A stretch of DNA of 64,000 nt from Myxococcales bacterium (GTDB taxonomy: Bacteria; Myxococcota_A; Polyangia; Polyangiales; Polyangiaceae), in assembly GCA_016794345.1 (NCBI GenBank), contig JAEUKE010000032.1, forward strand, positions 25,433 through 89,432, given 5' to 3'. The position numbers and the translations under genes are program-made. Below, piece after piece: positions 26,174 to 33,696 of the stretch (its first letter is position 1; each line of letters begins with the position of its first letter). The notes under the pieces were generated by a model. The model saw only the letters and a program-made list of their open reading frames with translations, was not told the origin of the DNA and searched no databases.

Positions 26174-27931
26174 ATGTCCAAGCCGTTCCTCTCGCTGGCG
26201 CTCGCGGTGGCCGCCGGTCTGGTGCCGACCGTCGCATCCGCCGATCCGAATGACGCCTACGGTCCGCCGCCCGAGGGCGTCGCCCCGAACGGCGCGAGCT
26301 GGGACGTGCCCGGCACGATCATCGTCGACGGCGACGACTCGCTCTCCGACTCGGAGCTGGCGGACGTCCTCGCGAGCGTCGCGGCGAAGTTCCCGGGGGT
26401 GACGTTCGAGAAGACCGACTTCGACGAGGACACGAAGATCAAGCTCGCGCGCGTCGCGCCCTCGCGCGTGGCGGAGATCGTCGACGCGATCGACGACGAC
26501 GCGCGGCTCGAGAACGTGGAGCCGCTCGCGTGGGTCCGCGCGGAGATGGTGCCGAACGATCCGATGTACAAGGACCAGTGGCACATGAAGCGCGCCGGCG
26601 CGGAGGCCGCGTGGGACTACGGCACCGGGCGCGGCGTCACCGTCGCCGTGATCGACACGGGCATCGCCTGCGAAGATCACGAGGGCTTCATGAAGGGGAC
26701 GGACCTCGCGAGCACCGACTGCGTGCCGGGGTGGAACCTCATCTGGGACAACGAGCACGCCAACGACGATCACGGCCACGGCACCCACGTCGCCGGCACC
26801 ATCGCGCAGAGCACGAACAACGGCGTCGGCGTGACCGGCCTCGCGTTCGACGCGCGCCTCATGCCGGTGAAGGTGCTCGACAAACGCGGCTGGGGCACCA
26901 CGCTGGACGTCGCGAACGGCATCCGCTGGGCGGCCGACAACGGCGCGCAGGTCATCAACCTGAGCCTCGGCGGCCCGCAGAACTCGAAGGTCCTGCAAGA
27001 CGCGGTGGCTCACGCGCGCGAGAAGGGCGTCGTCATCGTCGCCTCCGCGGGCAACAGCGGCGGCTCGGTCGGCTACCCGGGCGGCTCGGAGGGTGTCATC
27101 GGCGTCTCGGCCAGCGATCAGAACGACAAGCTCGCGAGCTTCTCGTCGCGCGGCCCCGGCGTCGACATCGCCGCCCCCGGCGTGGACGTCGTGCAGCAGA
27201 CCATCTGCCAGGAGGGCAAGAACAAGTGCGAGATCTACGCGTCGTGGAAGGGGACCTCGATGGCCTCGCCCCACGTCGCGGCCGCCGCGGCGCTCCTCGT
27301 CGGCGCGGGCGTGACCGATCCGGAGGCCGTGGAAGCACGCCTCGAGGAGAACGCGCGCGTGGTCGACCCGAGCCAGAACGGCAAGCGGCTCTTCGGCTCG
27401 GGCATCCTCGACGCGGGCGCCGCGCTCCGGAAGGTCGCGTTCGACTACGGGCTCGCGCGCCTCGGGTTCCTCGTCCTGCTGACGGGCCTCGTCACCGCGT
27501 GGGCGCGCAAGGGCGCCGGCTCGAAGGCCGCCGGACCGAAGGGGCTCGGCTACTGGGTCGCGGCCCTCGCGACCGGACCGGGGCTCCTGTTCTTCGCTCC
27601 GCTCGTCCTCTCGCGCTCGCTCCTGCCGATCGACATCCTCGCGCGGCCCATCGCGGACCTGGATCTGTTCATCGGCGCGGGCTTGCACCGCTTGCTCCCG
27701 CTCGCCACCGCGCTCGTGCCGTTTGGGCTGCTGCTCGTGGGCTTCCAGAGCAAGGTTCTCCGCCAGGTCGCGGCGGGCGCGGGCGTCGGCACCGCCGCTT
27801 ACATCGCGTCGCTCCTCGTCTTCCGTGAGGCGTGGGCGCCCTTCGGCGGCGCGCTCCTGGTCGCGTGGCTCGCGGCCAACGCGCTCGCGAGCCTCGTCAT
27901 CGCGCGCACCTGTCTCTCCGAGACGAAGTGA
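26174..27931 (+). CDS. Subtilisin-like (S8) serine protease with C-terminal multi-pass membrane domain
   Basis: The ATG at 26174 gives a signal peptide (MSKPFLSLALAVAAGLVP...VASA); 585 residues result. A propeptide-like I9 region (about 35-115) precedes the catalytic domain. The triad is Asp161 (VAVIDTGI), His202 (HGTHVAGT) and Ser362 (GTSMASPHVA). After the protease domain come about four or five hydrophobic helices (about 430-580), ending LVIARTCLSETK. S8 proteases with such a multi-helix tail are uncommon; the tail suggests an inner-membrane protease with its active site outside the cytoplasm. The neighbouring genes on both sides encode small lipoproteins, possible partners (inference). 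Confidence 0.93.
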   Translation: MSKPFLSLALAVAAGLVPTVASADPNDAYGPPPEGVAPNGASWDVPGTIIVDGDDSLSDSELADVLASVAAKFPGVTFEKTDFDEDTKIKLARVAPSRVAEIVDAIDDDARLENVEPLAWVRAEMVPNDPMYKDQWHMKRAGAEAAWDYGTGRGVTVAVIDTGIACEDHEGFMKGTDLASTDCVPGWNLIWDNEHANDDHGHGTHVAGTIAQSTNNGVGVTGLAFDARLMPVKVLDKRGWGTTLDVANGIRWAADNGAQVINLSLGGPQNSKVLQDAVAHAREKGVVIVASAGNSGGSVGYPGGSEGVIGVSASDQNDKLASFSSRGPGVDIAAPGVDVVQQTICQEGKNKCEIYASWKGTSMASPHVAAAAALLVGAGVTDPEAVEARLEENARVVDPSQNGKRLFGSGILDAGAALRKVAFDYGLARLGFLVLLTGLVTAWARKGAGSKAAGPKGLGYWVAALATGPGLLFFAPLVLSRSLLPIDILARPIADLDLFIGAGLHRLLPLATALVPFGLLLVGFQSKVLRQVAAGAGVGTAAYIASLLVFREAWAPFGGALLVAWLAANALASLVIARTCLSETK

Positions 27932-27962
27932 CCGATCGCCGGGTTGTGGTAGGGTCGCCCGC

Positions 27963-28169
27963 ATGAAGTGGGCGGCCCTCTTCGTTTTCCTCCTCGCCGG
28001 TTGCGGCGGCAGCTCGAGCGAGACGCCGTTCCCGCCGGAGCCTCTGGACGTGAACCTCGAGGCCGAGGACATGTCGACGGCGGATCCCTACAAGGCGGCC
28101 AGACCGGACCAGCCGAAGAAGACCCCGGCCACCGCTGCACCAGCGGCCAGCGCCCCGCCGGCCAAATAG
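27963..28169 (+). CDS. Small lipoprotein
   Basis: A 68-residue product with a typical lipoprotein signal (VFLLAGCGGSSS) and a short Pro/Ala/Lys/Asp-rich tail. It starts at ATG 27963, 31 bases after the subtilase stop. No family or function can be assigned. Its small size and position suggest it could be a partner of the membrane protease, but this is only inference. Confidence 0.65.
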   Translation: MKWAALFVFLLAGCGGSSSETPFPPEPLDVNLEAEDMSTADPYKAARPDQPKKTPATAAPAASAPPAK

Positions 28170-28238
28170 CCACGAGGCCCGGCAACCGAGGCAGGCAATG
28201 CAAGGTCTCCTCGGGTAAGCTCGTTCTGGGAACGGAAC

Positions 28239-28988
28239 TTGGCGGACCTCTACTCGAAGGTGACTCTTCGGCCTCGGTCGAAGCTCGAGAGGTTGGTCGA
28301 TCTGCTCGAGCCCTCGTGCGACGTGCCGGGGCGCCCCAAGAACGGGCTCTGCACCCAGCTCGCGCTCTATTTCCTCCTGTGGGGTGAGGCGCCTCCGCAC
28401 GCCGCCGCCGAGGCGGTGAAGACGCTGCGGACGCCGGACGGCCAGCTCGACCCGGCGGAGCTCGGAGGCGGCGCGCGCGCTCTCGTGGAGTCGCTCTGCT
28501 CGGCGGCGCGGGTCGACGAGGTGGCCGGCGCGCTTCAAGCGGTCGCGCGGCTCGCTGCGGAGGGGCTCGAGACGGTGGCCCGCCGCGATCCCGAGGAGGC
28601 GCGCCGGCGCCTCGCTTCGCTGCCGCGCCTCCCCGCCGATCAAGCCGACTTCCTCCTGCTCGCGAGCGGCTGCGTGTCCACCGTCGCGCCGAGCCCGGCC
28701 GCGCTGCGCGTCGTGTCGCGTGTCGGCTACCCCGGCACCAGCTACGCGGCGCTCGCTCGCGCGATCGACGCCGAGCTCCCCGAAGGCGATCCACACGAGG
28801 TCGCCTGGCGCGCCCACCATGTCCTCAAGCAGCACGGTCTTCGGACCTGCAAGGAATCTCCCGCGTGCTCGACCTGCCGCGCCGAGCCGGCCTGCAGCTA
28901 CGCCGGGAAGGGAGATGACCCGTTTGTCAGGGTGAGCGCGATCAACCGAAACGGCTCCGCCCCCCCGGGAGACGGAGCCGGGGGGTGA
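28239..28988 (+). CDS. Endonuclease III-like HhH/Fe-S protein lacking the expected catalytic residues
   Basis: The 249-residue protein starts at TTG 28239. Its C-terminus carries Cys204, 210, 213 and 219 (C-x5-C-x2-C-x5-C), close to the [4Fe-4S] loop of endonuclease III (C-x6-C-x2-C-x5-C). Upstream it follows the Nth helical layout, but the helix-hairpin-helix position reads LPRLPADQADFLLLASG. The catalytic Lys (LPGVGxKTA) and the catalytic Asp (VDTHV) are not present; the latter region reads STVAPSPAALRVV. This suggests a DNA-binding or structural relative rather than a glycosylase. The stop overlaps the next start (GTGA). Assignment rests on the Cys loop and overall pattern. Confidence 0.65.
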   Translation: MADLYSKVTLRPRSKLERLVDLLEPSCDVPGRPKNGLCTQLALYFLLWGEAPPHAAAEAVKTLRTPDGQLDPAELGGGARALVESLCSAARVDEVAGALQAVARLAAEGLETVARRDPEEARRRLASLPRLPADQADFLLLASGCVSTVAPSPAALRVVSRVGYPGTSYAALARAIDAELPEGDPHEVAWRAHHVLKQHGLRTCKESPACSTCRAEPACSYAGKGDDPFVRVSAINRNGSAPPGDGAGG

Positions 28989-30283
28989 AGCTGACGGAGG
29001 TGCTGCAGCGACCCTGGCTGCGTGTCCTCGCAGTCGTGGCCGCGCTGCTCCTCTTGCCCACGATCGCGTGGTTTGCGTTCCCTTCGGCGCCTCTCCCGGC
29101 CGCGACCTCGGCGGCCTCGAGCACGGCGAGGCCGCCGAGGAGCCCGCTCGAAGACGAGGTGGAGCCGGTGGCCCCCACGACGCCCGGACCGGCGAGCCGA
29201 CCGACCGAGCCGGGCGCCCCCGCGGCGCAGCTCGTCACCGGCACGGTCGTGGACGGAGAAGGCCGACCCGTCGATGGCGCGGCGGTGACCTGCCAGGACC
29301 GGCCGAACCTGACCGCGACGACCGACGCCTCCGGGCGGTTCGAGCTGCCGCCCGACGCGAACGGCTGCAAGGCGATCGTGACGAGCCTCGATCACGATCC
29401 GCTGCCACCCGTCGTCATCGAGGCAGGGAAGAAGAACCGGCTCGAGGTGGGCTCGCCGGGGAGCATCGCCGGCGTCGTCGTCGACGACGTGGGCCACCCC
29501 GTGACCGAGTACACGATCGCGGTCGAGCAGTTCACGACACCCGACGGCGAGCGCGGCAGCGCACGCGGCCTGCGCGAGCAGGTCAAGGACCCGCTCGGCA
29601 ACTTCGAGCTGAACAACCTCTCGCCCGGCCGCTACGTGCTCGTCGCGACCGCGCGCGGCAAGCCACCGACGCAGTCGAGCGCGGTCGAGGTCGAGAGCGG
29701 TCGCAAGTCGTCCGGCGTCCGCATCACCCTGGGCAAGGGCGCGACGGTGAGCGGCACCGTGACGGACCGCGCGACGAAGCAGCCGATCGCCGGCGTCCGT
29801 GTGCGCCTCGACGGCGTGACCGGCGCGGGCGGCGGAGGATCGACCGCGACCGACGACCAGGGCCACTACTCGCTCGACGGCGTGCCGAGCGGCGCGTTTT
29901 CGCTCCGCTTCACACACCCGAGCTACCTCGAGCGCATCGAGCCCCTCGACGCGCGCGGACAGTCGTCGCTCCGCGCCGACGTCGACCTCGGCGACAAGAG
30001 CAGCGGCGCGTCGAGCGAGTGGATGGGTATCGGCGCGACCCTGGGCCAGGGCGGAAAATACGTCGAGGTCGCGGGCGTCGTGGAAGGGGGACCGGCCGAG
30101 ACCGCGGGTATGAAGGCCGGCGACAAGATCGTCGAGATCGAGGGCCGCAGCGCCGAGGGCGCCACGGTCTCGGACTGCGTCAGCAAGCTCCGCGGCCCCG
30201 AAGGAACGCGCGTGGACGTGACCGTCGAGCGCGGCGGCTCCAAGGTCGAGCTCTCGATCACGCGCGCCCGCATCACGCGGTGA
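28985..30283 (+). CDS. Membrane-anchored protein with carboxypeptidase-regulatory-like repeats and a PDZ domain
   Basis: The 432-residue product starts at GTG 28985, overlapping the previous stop. A single N-terminal transmembrane helix (about 12-32) is followed by a Pro/Ala linker and three beta-sandwich repeats of the CarboxypepD_reg type (GTVVDGEGRPVDGAAV, GVVVDDVGHPV, GTVTDRATKQPIAGV). The C-terminal 90 residues form a PDZ-like domain (VVEGGPAETAGMKAGDKIVEIEG). The protein is probably held at the inner membrane with its domains outside, as a ligand- or peptide-binding scaffold. Coupling to an endonuclease III-like protein is functionally unexplained. The composite repeat begins immediately after the stop. 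Confidence 0.88.
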   Translation: MKLTEVLQRPWLRVLAVVAALLLLPTIAWFAFPSAPLPAATSAASSTARPPRSPLEDEVEPVAPTTPGPASRPTEPGAPAAQLVTGTVVDGEGRPVDGAAVTCQDRPNLTATTDASGRFELPPDANGCKAIVTSLDHDPLPPVVIEAGKKNRLEVGSPGSIAGVVVDDVGHPVTEYTIAVEQFTTPDGERGSARGLREQVKDPLGNFELNNLSPGRYVLVATARGKPPTQSSAVEVESGRKSSGVRITLGKGATVSGTVTDRATKQPIAGVRVRLDGVTGAGGGGSTATDDQGHYSLDGVPSGAFSLRFTHPSYLERIEPLDARGQSSLRADVDLGDKSSGASSEWMGIGATLGQGGKYVEVAGVVEGGPAETAGMKAGDKIVEIEGRSAEGATVSDCVSKLRGPEGTRVDVTVERGGSKVELSITRARITR

Positions 30284-30813
30284 GCGGGGCCGCTCGGGCG
30301 GGGAGGGGTTGGCCCCTTCTCCGCAGCTCCGTCTCGCCGGACGCGTGGCCGCTCGGGCGGGGACGGGGGGGCGCCTTCTCCTTCGCTCCGTCTCGCCGGT
30401 CCCTACGGCGCATAAGCTCGGCGGCCTGCCACGGCCGCCGAGAGCCAAGCCCGGACGGTATGGCGCTGCCTTCGGGACATACTCACTCCGCTTCGGAGAA
30501 GGCGCCCCCACGTCCCCACCCTCGCTTGCGCGAACCAATGAAGCGGCCTGCCGGCCGCCGAGAGCCAAGCCCGAAGGGTATGGAGCTGCTTTCGGGACAT
30601 ACTCACTGCGCTTCGGCGAAGGCGCCCCCCTCCCCGCCCTCGCTTACGCGAACCATTGGCGCGGCCGGCCACGGCCGCCGAGAGCCAAGCCCGAAGGGTA
30701 TGGAGCTGCCTTCGGGACATACTCACTCCGCTTCGGAGAAGGGCAACCCCCTCCCCGCCCTCGCTTACGCGAACCAATGGCGCGGCCTGCCACGGCCGCA
30801 GAGAGCCCGAGGT
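30284..30813 (+). repeat. Composite 3' repeat, locus 2 (after the CarboxypepD_reg/PDZ gene)
   Basis: The gene-free stretch 30284-30816 is entirely repetitive. It starts directly after the stop with two short units (about 60 bases, ending CTCCGTCTCGCCGG). The hairpin arms CTCGGCGGCC (30417-30426) and GGCCGCCGAG (30433-30442) follow. Then come three copies of an exact 120-base period, marked by ACTCACTCCGCTTCGG-type sequence at 30481, 30601 and 30721, and a truncated copy up to about 30813. The orientation relative to the upstream gene is the same as at the other two loci. Confidence 0.88.
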
Positions 30814-30816
30814 GCG

Positions 30817-30846
30817 TTGACAAACATACATCCATAAATGTATGTT
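30817..30846 (+). promoter_or_regulatory. Promoter of the ATC-hydrolase-like/TetR operon
   Basis: A perfect -35 hexamer TTGACA (30817-30822) is followed after 18 bases by TATGTT (30841-30846, four of six matches to TATAAT). The stretch is AT-rich in a GC-rich genome. Transcription would begin near 30852-30854, at the ATG at 30853, so the message may be leaderless. Confidence 0.7.
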
Positions 30847-30847
30847 T
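30822..30847 (+). promoter_or_regulatory. AcrR-type operator palindrome
   Basis: Perfect 10-base arms AAACATACAT and ATGTATGTTT flank the 6-base centre CCATAA, filling the spacer and -10 region of the promoter. The inner arms ACATACAT / ATGTATGT with a 6-base centre match the known AcrR operator of E. coli. The adjacent TetR-family gene (31505) is the obvious candidate repressor, giving an autoregulated operon (inference). Confidence 0.8.
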
Positions 30848-30852
30848 CATCC

Positions 30853-31515
30853 ATGAGCTCGAAGACGCCCGACTCCGAAGCGCTTCTCCCGCTGATCGAG
30901 CGCGGCTTCTTCGATGCGCTCGAGGCGCACCGTCCTGGACTGACGCAACAAACGAAGGCTCGGCTCGCCGAGCTGGGGCCGCGCGTCTCCCATCTGGTCC
31001 GCACCTCGCTCGATGAGATGCACGTCGGCTACACGCTGCTCGCCGTCGCCGGGTTCGAGGTCCTCGCGCCCGTCGACGGCGAGGTCATTGCGATGCGCAT
31101 CGTGGATGCCGCGCTGCACGCGCCGATGCGGGCGAAGATCCTCGAAGGCACGGCGGCCATGCTCGACGCGGCACCGGATCCATTTGCGGCGCTGGTCTCC
31201 GCCTCGAAGGATCGGGAGACGAGCTTCTTCGGTGAATCGTTCGACTTCCGAAGGCCGGTCGACGACGACCATGGCTATGTCTTGGAGATTCACCGCTGTC
31301 TTTATCATCAGGTGGTCCTCGCCTGCGGACGGCCCGAGCTGATGCCGCTGCTCTGCCGGGCAGACACGAGCTGGATCGACGCGGTCGACCCGACGCGTCA
31401 CCACCTGAAGTTCGTCCGCCCGAGCACCTTCGTCACGGCGTCGAAGTGCCGCATGTGGTTCATGCGAACCGACGGCGACGACGCCGCCAGCCACGAGGCC
31501 GTGCATGGCCCGTAA
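30853..31515 (+). CDS. L-2-amino-thiazoline-4-carboxylate (ATC) hydrolase-like protein
   Basis: The ATG at 30853 is chosen because an upstream in-frame ATG (30838) lies inside the operator and upstream of the predicted transcription start. The 220-residue protein resembles the ATC hydrolase family in its C-terminal half: LEIHRCLYHQVVLACGRPEL, PLLCRADTSWIDAV, and a final TFVTASKCRMWFMR strand, with conserved-looking cysteines. The characterised enzyme opens the thiazoline ring on the route to L-cysteine. Many relatives have unknown substrates, so the reaction here is uncertain. It overlaps a TetR gene by 11 bases, suggesting an inducible response to its substrate or a toxic compound. Confidence 0.75.
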   Translation: MSSKTPDSEALLPLIERGFFDALEAHRPGLTQQTKARLAELGPRVSHLVRTSLDEMHVGYTLLAVAGFEVLAPVDGEVIAMRIVDAALHAPMRAKILEGTAAMLDAAPDPFAALVSASKDRETSFFGESFDFRRPVDDDHGYVLEIHRCLYHQVVLACGRPELMPLLCRADTSWIDAVDPTRHHLKFVRPSTFVTASKCRMWFMRTDGDDAASHEAVHGP

Positions 31516-32098
31516 GACGGCGGAGGAGGCGGCGAAGACGCGCGATGCCGTCATCGACGCGGCTCTCCGGGTGTTCGCGGAGAAAGGGTTCGCGGGCGCT
31601 CAGCTCGACGACATCGCGAGCCGTGCCGGGGTGACTCGGGGCGCGGTCTATCACCATTTCACCGACAAGACTGACCTGCTGCAGGTCGTGCTCGCGGAGC
31701 GATGGCCGGTCGCGACGGCGCCGCTCCTCGAGCCGCTCGAAAGGCTGAAGGGCCGACCGGCGATCGAAGGCTTCCTCGTCGCCTATCTCGAGGCGCTCGA
31801 GAAGGACGAGACGCTCCGCGCGCTCCTCGTCCTCTCGAGCTCGGGGGAGCTCCCCGCGACCATCGCGGGTGACGGTCGCGATCAGAAGCAGCAGGTGTTC
31901 GCGCGCTGGCTTCAGCTGCTCGATGCGCAGCTCAAGGCGGCGGGCGCGTCCAAGTCGGCCCCGGTGCGGGCTCGATCCGAGTCGATCCTCGCCGGCCTGT
32001 TGGGATACGCGGTGCTCACCTCGCTCGGCCATCGCGGTCGGTCGTACGCGGCCACGCGCGCCGAGCTGATCTTGTCAGGCGCGCTCGACGGACGCTGA
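31505..32098 (+). CDS. TetR/AcrR-family transcriptional repressor
   Basis: The 197-residue protein has an N-terminal TetR helix-turn-helix (AALRVFAEKGFAGAQLDDIA, then AGVTRGAVYHHFTDKTDLL) and a helical ligand-binding C-terminus. It overlaps the upstream ATC-hydrolase-like gene by 11 bases. The HTH resembles the AcrR/TtgR/MtrR type, which fits the AcrR-like operator at 30822. It probably represses its own operon until a small ligand binds. No efflux pump gene is adjacent, unlike typical acrR loci. Confidence 0.93.
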   Translation: MARKTAEEAAKTRDAVIDAALRVFAEKGFAGAQLDDIASRAGVTRGAVYHHFTDKTDLLQVVLAERWPVATAPLLEPLERLKGRPAIEGFLVAYLEALEKDETLRALLVLSSSGELPATIAGDGRDQKQQVFARWLQLLDAQLKAAGASKSAPVRARSESILAGLLGYAVLTSLGHRGRSYAATRAELILSGALDGR

Positions 32099-32138
32099 TC
32101 GCGGAGGCGGCGGCGTGGGCTGGCGGTGGCGAGCTCGA

Positions 32139-32579
32139 TCACCCGTCCGCGTCGAGCGCCTCGAGCCTGTATCGACACACCTCGAAGGGGTCGCGTGCGT
32201 CGATCACCTCCCCCGTCGAGAAGTCGGCCGTGAAGCCGGGCTCGTCTTTCACGACGCAGATGCAGTCCCAGATGTCGCACTCCGCATACTCGGCGGCCGC
32301 ACCGCCGAGCTCCGGGCAGCTCAGGTGCTGGCCGTGGCCGAACCACACGCGGCAGGTCATCGAAGGCCGGCACGAGGGCGCATTGCCTTGGGCGGCGACG
32401 AGGTCGATGGAGCCCTCGGTGAGCTCGCAGGTCTTCGGATCGCTGCCTCCGCCGGCGGAGGCGGAGATGGAGTCGGTGGTGGCAGGCTCGTCGTCCTCGA
32501 CCACCGTCGCGCCGCACGCGGAGAGCGCCCCCAGGGTGAGGACGAGGACGGCGTGACGGACGGCCGTGCAGATCTGCAT
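32139..32579 (-). CDS. Lipoprotein of unknown function
   Basis: The ATG at 32579 gives a lipoprotein signal (VLTLGALSAC); another ATG four codons upstream is possible. The 146-residue mature part is acidic with about nine cysteines in the second half (SCRPSMTCRVWFG, CDIWDCICV), suggesting disulfides. No family is recognised. It is convergent with the TetR gene and divergent from the LysR gene (81 bases between starts), so the LysR protein could control it (inference). Confidence 0.72.
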   Translation of the reverse strand: MQICTAVRHAVLVLTLGALSACGATVVEDDEPATTDSISASAGGGSDPKTCELTEGSIDLVAAQGNAPSCRPSMTCRVWFGHGQHLSCPELGGAAAEYAECDIWDCICVVKDEPGFTADFSTGEVIDARDPFEVCRYRLEALDADG

Positions 32580-32660
32580 GCCGAACAGCATCGTTGAGAC
32601 GCTCTATCCGCGGAAGGCTGACTCTGCGCACGAGAGCCGTGCAAGAATCCACAGCTGGCC

Positions 32661-33566
32661 ATGCGCTGGGACGATCTTCGCTACGTGCTCGCGCTCGCGC
32701 GCGCCGGCTCGCTCGCGCGAGCCGCCAAGGCGCTCGGCGTCGATCACACGACCGTCGGTCGTCGGGTGGAGGTGGCCGAGGCGCAGCTCGGCCTTCGCCT
32801 CTTCACGCGGACGAGCTCCGGTTACACGCTGACCGCCGAGGGCGAGCGGGTCGTAGGGGACCTGCGCCGGGTCGAGGAGGCGATGCATGCGCTCGAGCGC
32901 GGTGCCGACGCGCAGCGCAGCGCCGTCGAAGGTGTGGTGCGGGTGACGTCACCCGAGAGCTTCGGCTGCACGTATCTCGCACCCCGGCTCGCGCTGCTCG
33001 CGCGGGCGCACCCGGGCCTCGAGATCGACCTGCTCGCGACTGGGGCCGTGCTGGATCTCGCGCGGCGAGAGGCCGACGTCGCGCTCCGGTTCTTTCGGTC
33101 GTCACACGAGAGCCTGGTGGTCCGCCGCGTGGCCGAGGTACGCCATGGGCTCTACGCGGCGCCGTCTTACCTCGCGAAGAGCCCTCCGCTCCGCGCGCCG
33201 GCCGACGTCGCCCGGCACGCGCTGCTCACGAGCGCGCCCGGGCCGAGGGTGGTCGACGCCACCTGGCTCGAGCAGCTCTCCGGCGGCGCTCGCCCCGCGC
33301 TGACCTGTGAGCTCAGCGCCGCGCTCTTCGAGGCCGCGCGCGCGGGTGCAGGGGTCGCCGTGCTGCCGCGGTACATCGGGGATCGCGAGCCGGGGCTCGT
33401 GCACCTCCCCATGCCCGGCGAGCCCAGCGAGCCGCTCTGGATGACCGTGCACCGCGATCTGCGCGATACCCCGCGGGTGCGCGCGGTCGTCGAACATCTC
33501 GTAACCCAGCTCGAGCGCGACCGAAGGCTGCTCGCACCGCGCCGCTCTACGAAGAGCGCGTCCTGA
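32661..33566 (+). CDS. LysR-family transcriptional regulator
   Basis: The 301-residue protein begins with the LysR winged helix-turn-helix (DLRYVLALARAGSLARAAKA, then LGVDHTTVGRRVEVAEAQLG, LFTRTSSGYTLTAEG) and continues with the periplasmic-binding-protein-like effector domain. LysR regulators commonly control a divergent gene. Here that is the lipoprotein at 32139, or possibly targets outside the window. The effector is unknown. The 130-base gap to the next gene holds no recognised signal. Confidence 0.92.
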   Translation: MRWDDLRYVLALARAGSLARAAKALGVDHTTVGRRVEVAEAQLGLRLFTRTSSGYTLTAEGERVVGDLRRVEEAMHALERGADAQRSAVEGVVRVTSPESFGCTYLAPRLALLARAHPGLEIDLLATGAVLDLARREADVALRFFRSSHESLVVRRVAEVRHGLYAAPSYLAKSPPLRAPADVARHALLTSAPGPRVVDATWLEQLSGGARPALTCELSAALFEAARAGAGVAVLPRYIGDREPGLVHLPMPGEPSEPLWMTVHRDLRDTPRVRAVVEHLVTQLERDRRLLAPRRSTKSAS

Positions 33567-33696
33567 ACGTCATCGAGCAAGCCGCGGGGACGCGCTCGAC
33601 CTGAGCTCGCGCAAGACGGGAGCGATCGCGGGTGATCACGATCTGGCGACGGACTCGGGGGTGACCCAGCCGCCCCGCTCCGACTACCATGGGTCG

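Noticed and set aside
23948..28072. Minus-strand open frame of over 1300 codons
   Set aside because: It runs antisense through the subtilase and lipoprotein genes and through the aminotransferase in another frame; it is low in complexity and lacks any motif.
30284..30813. Possible insertion sequence or integron cassette array
   Set aside because: No transposase or integrase, no target duplication and no gene cassette between modules were seen.
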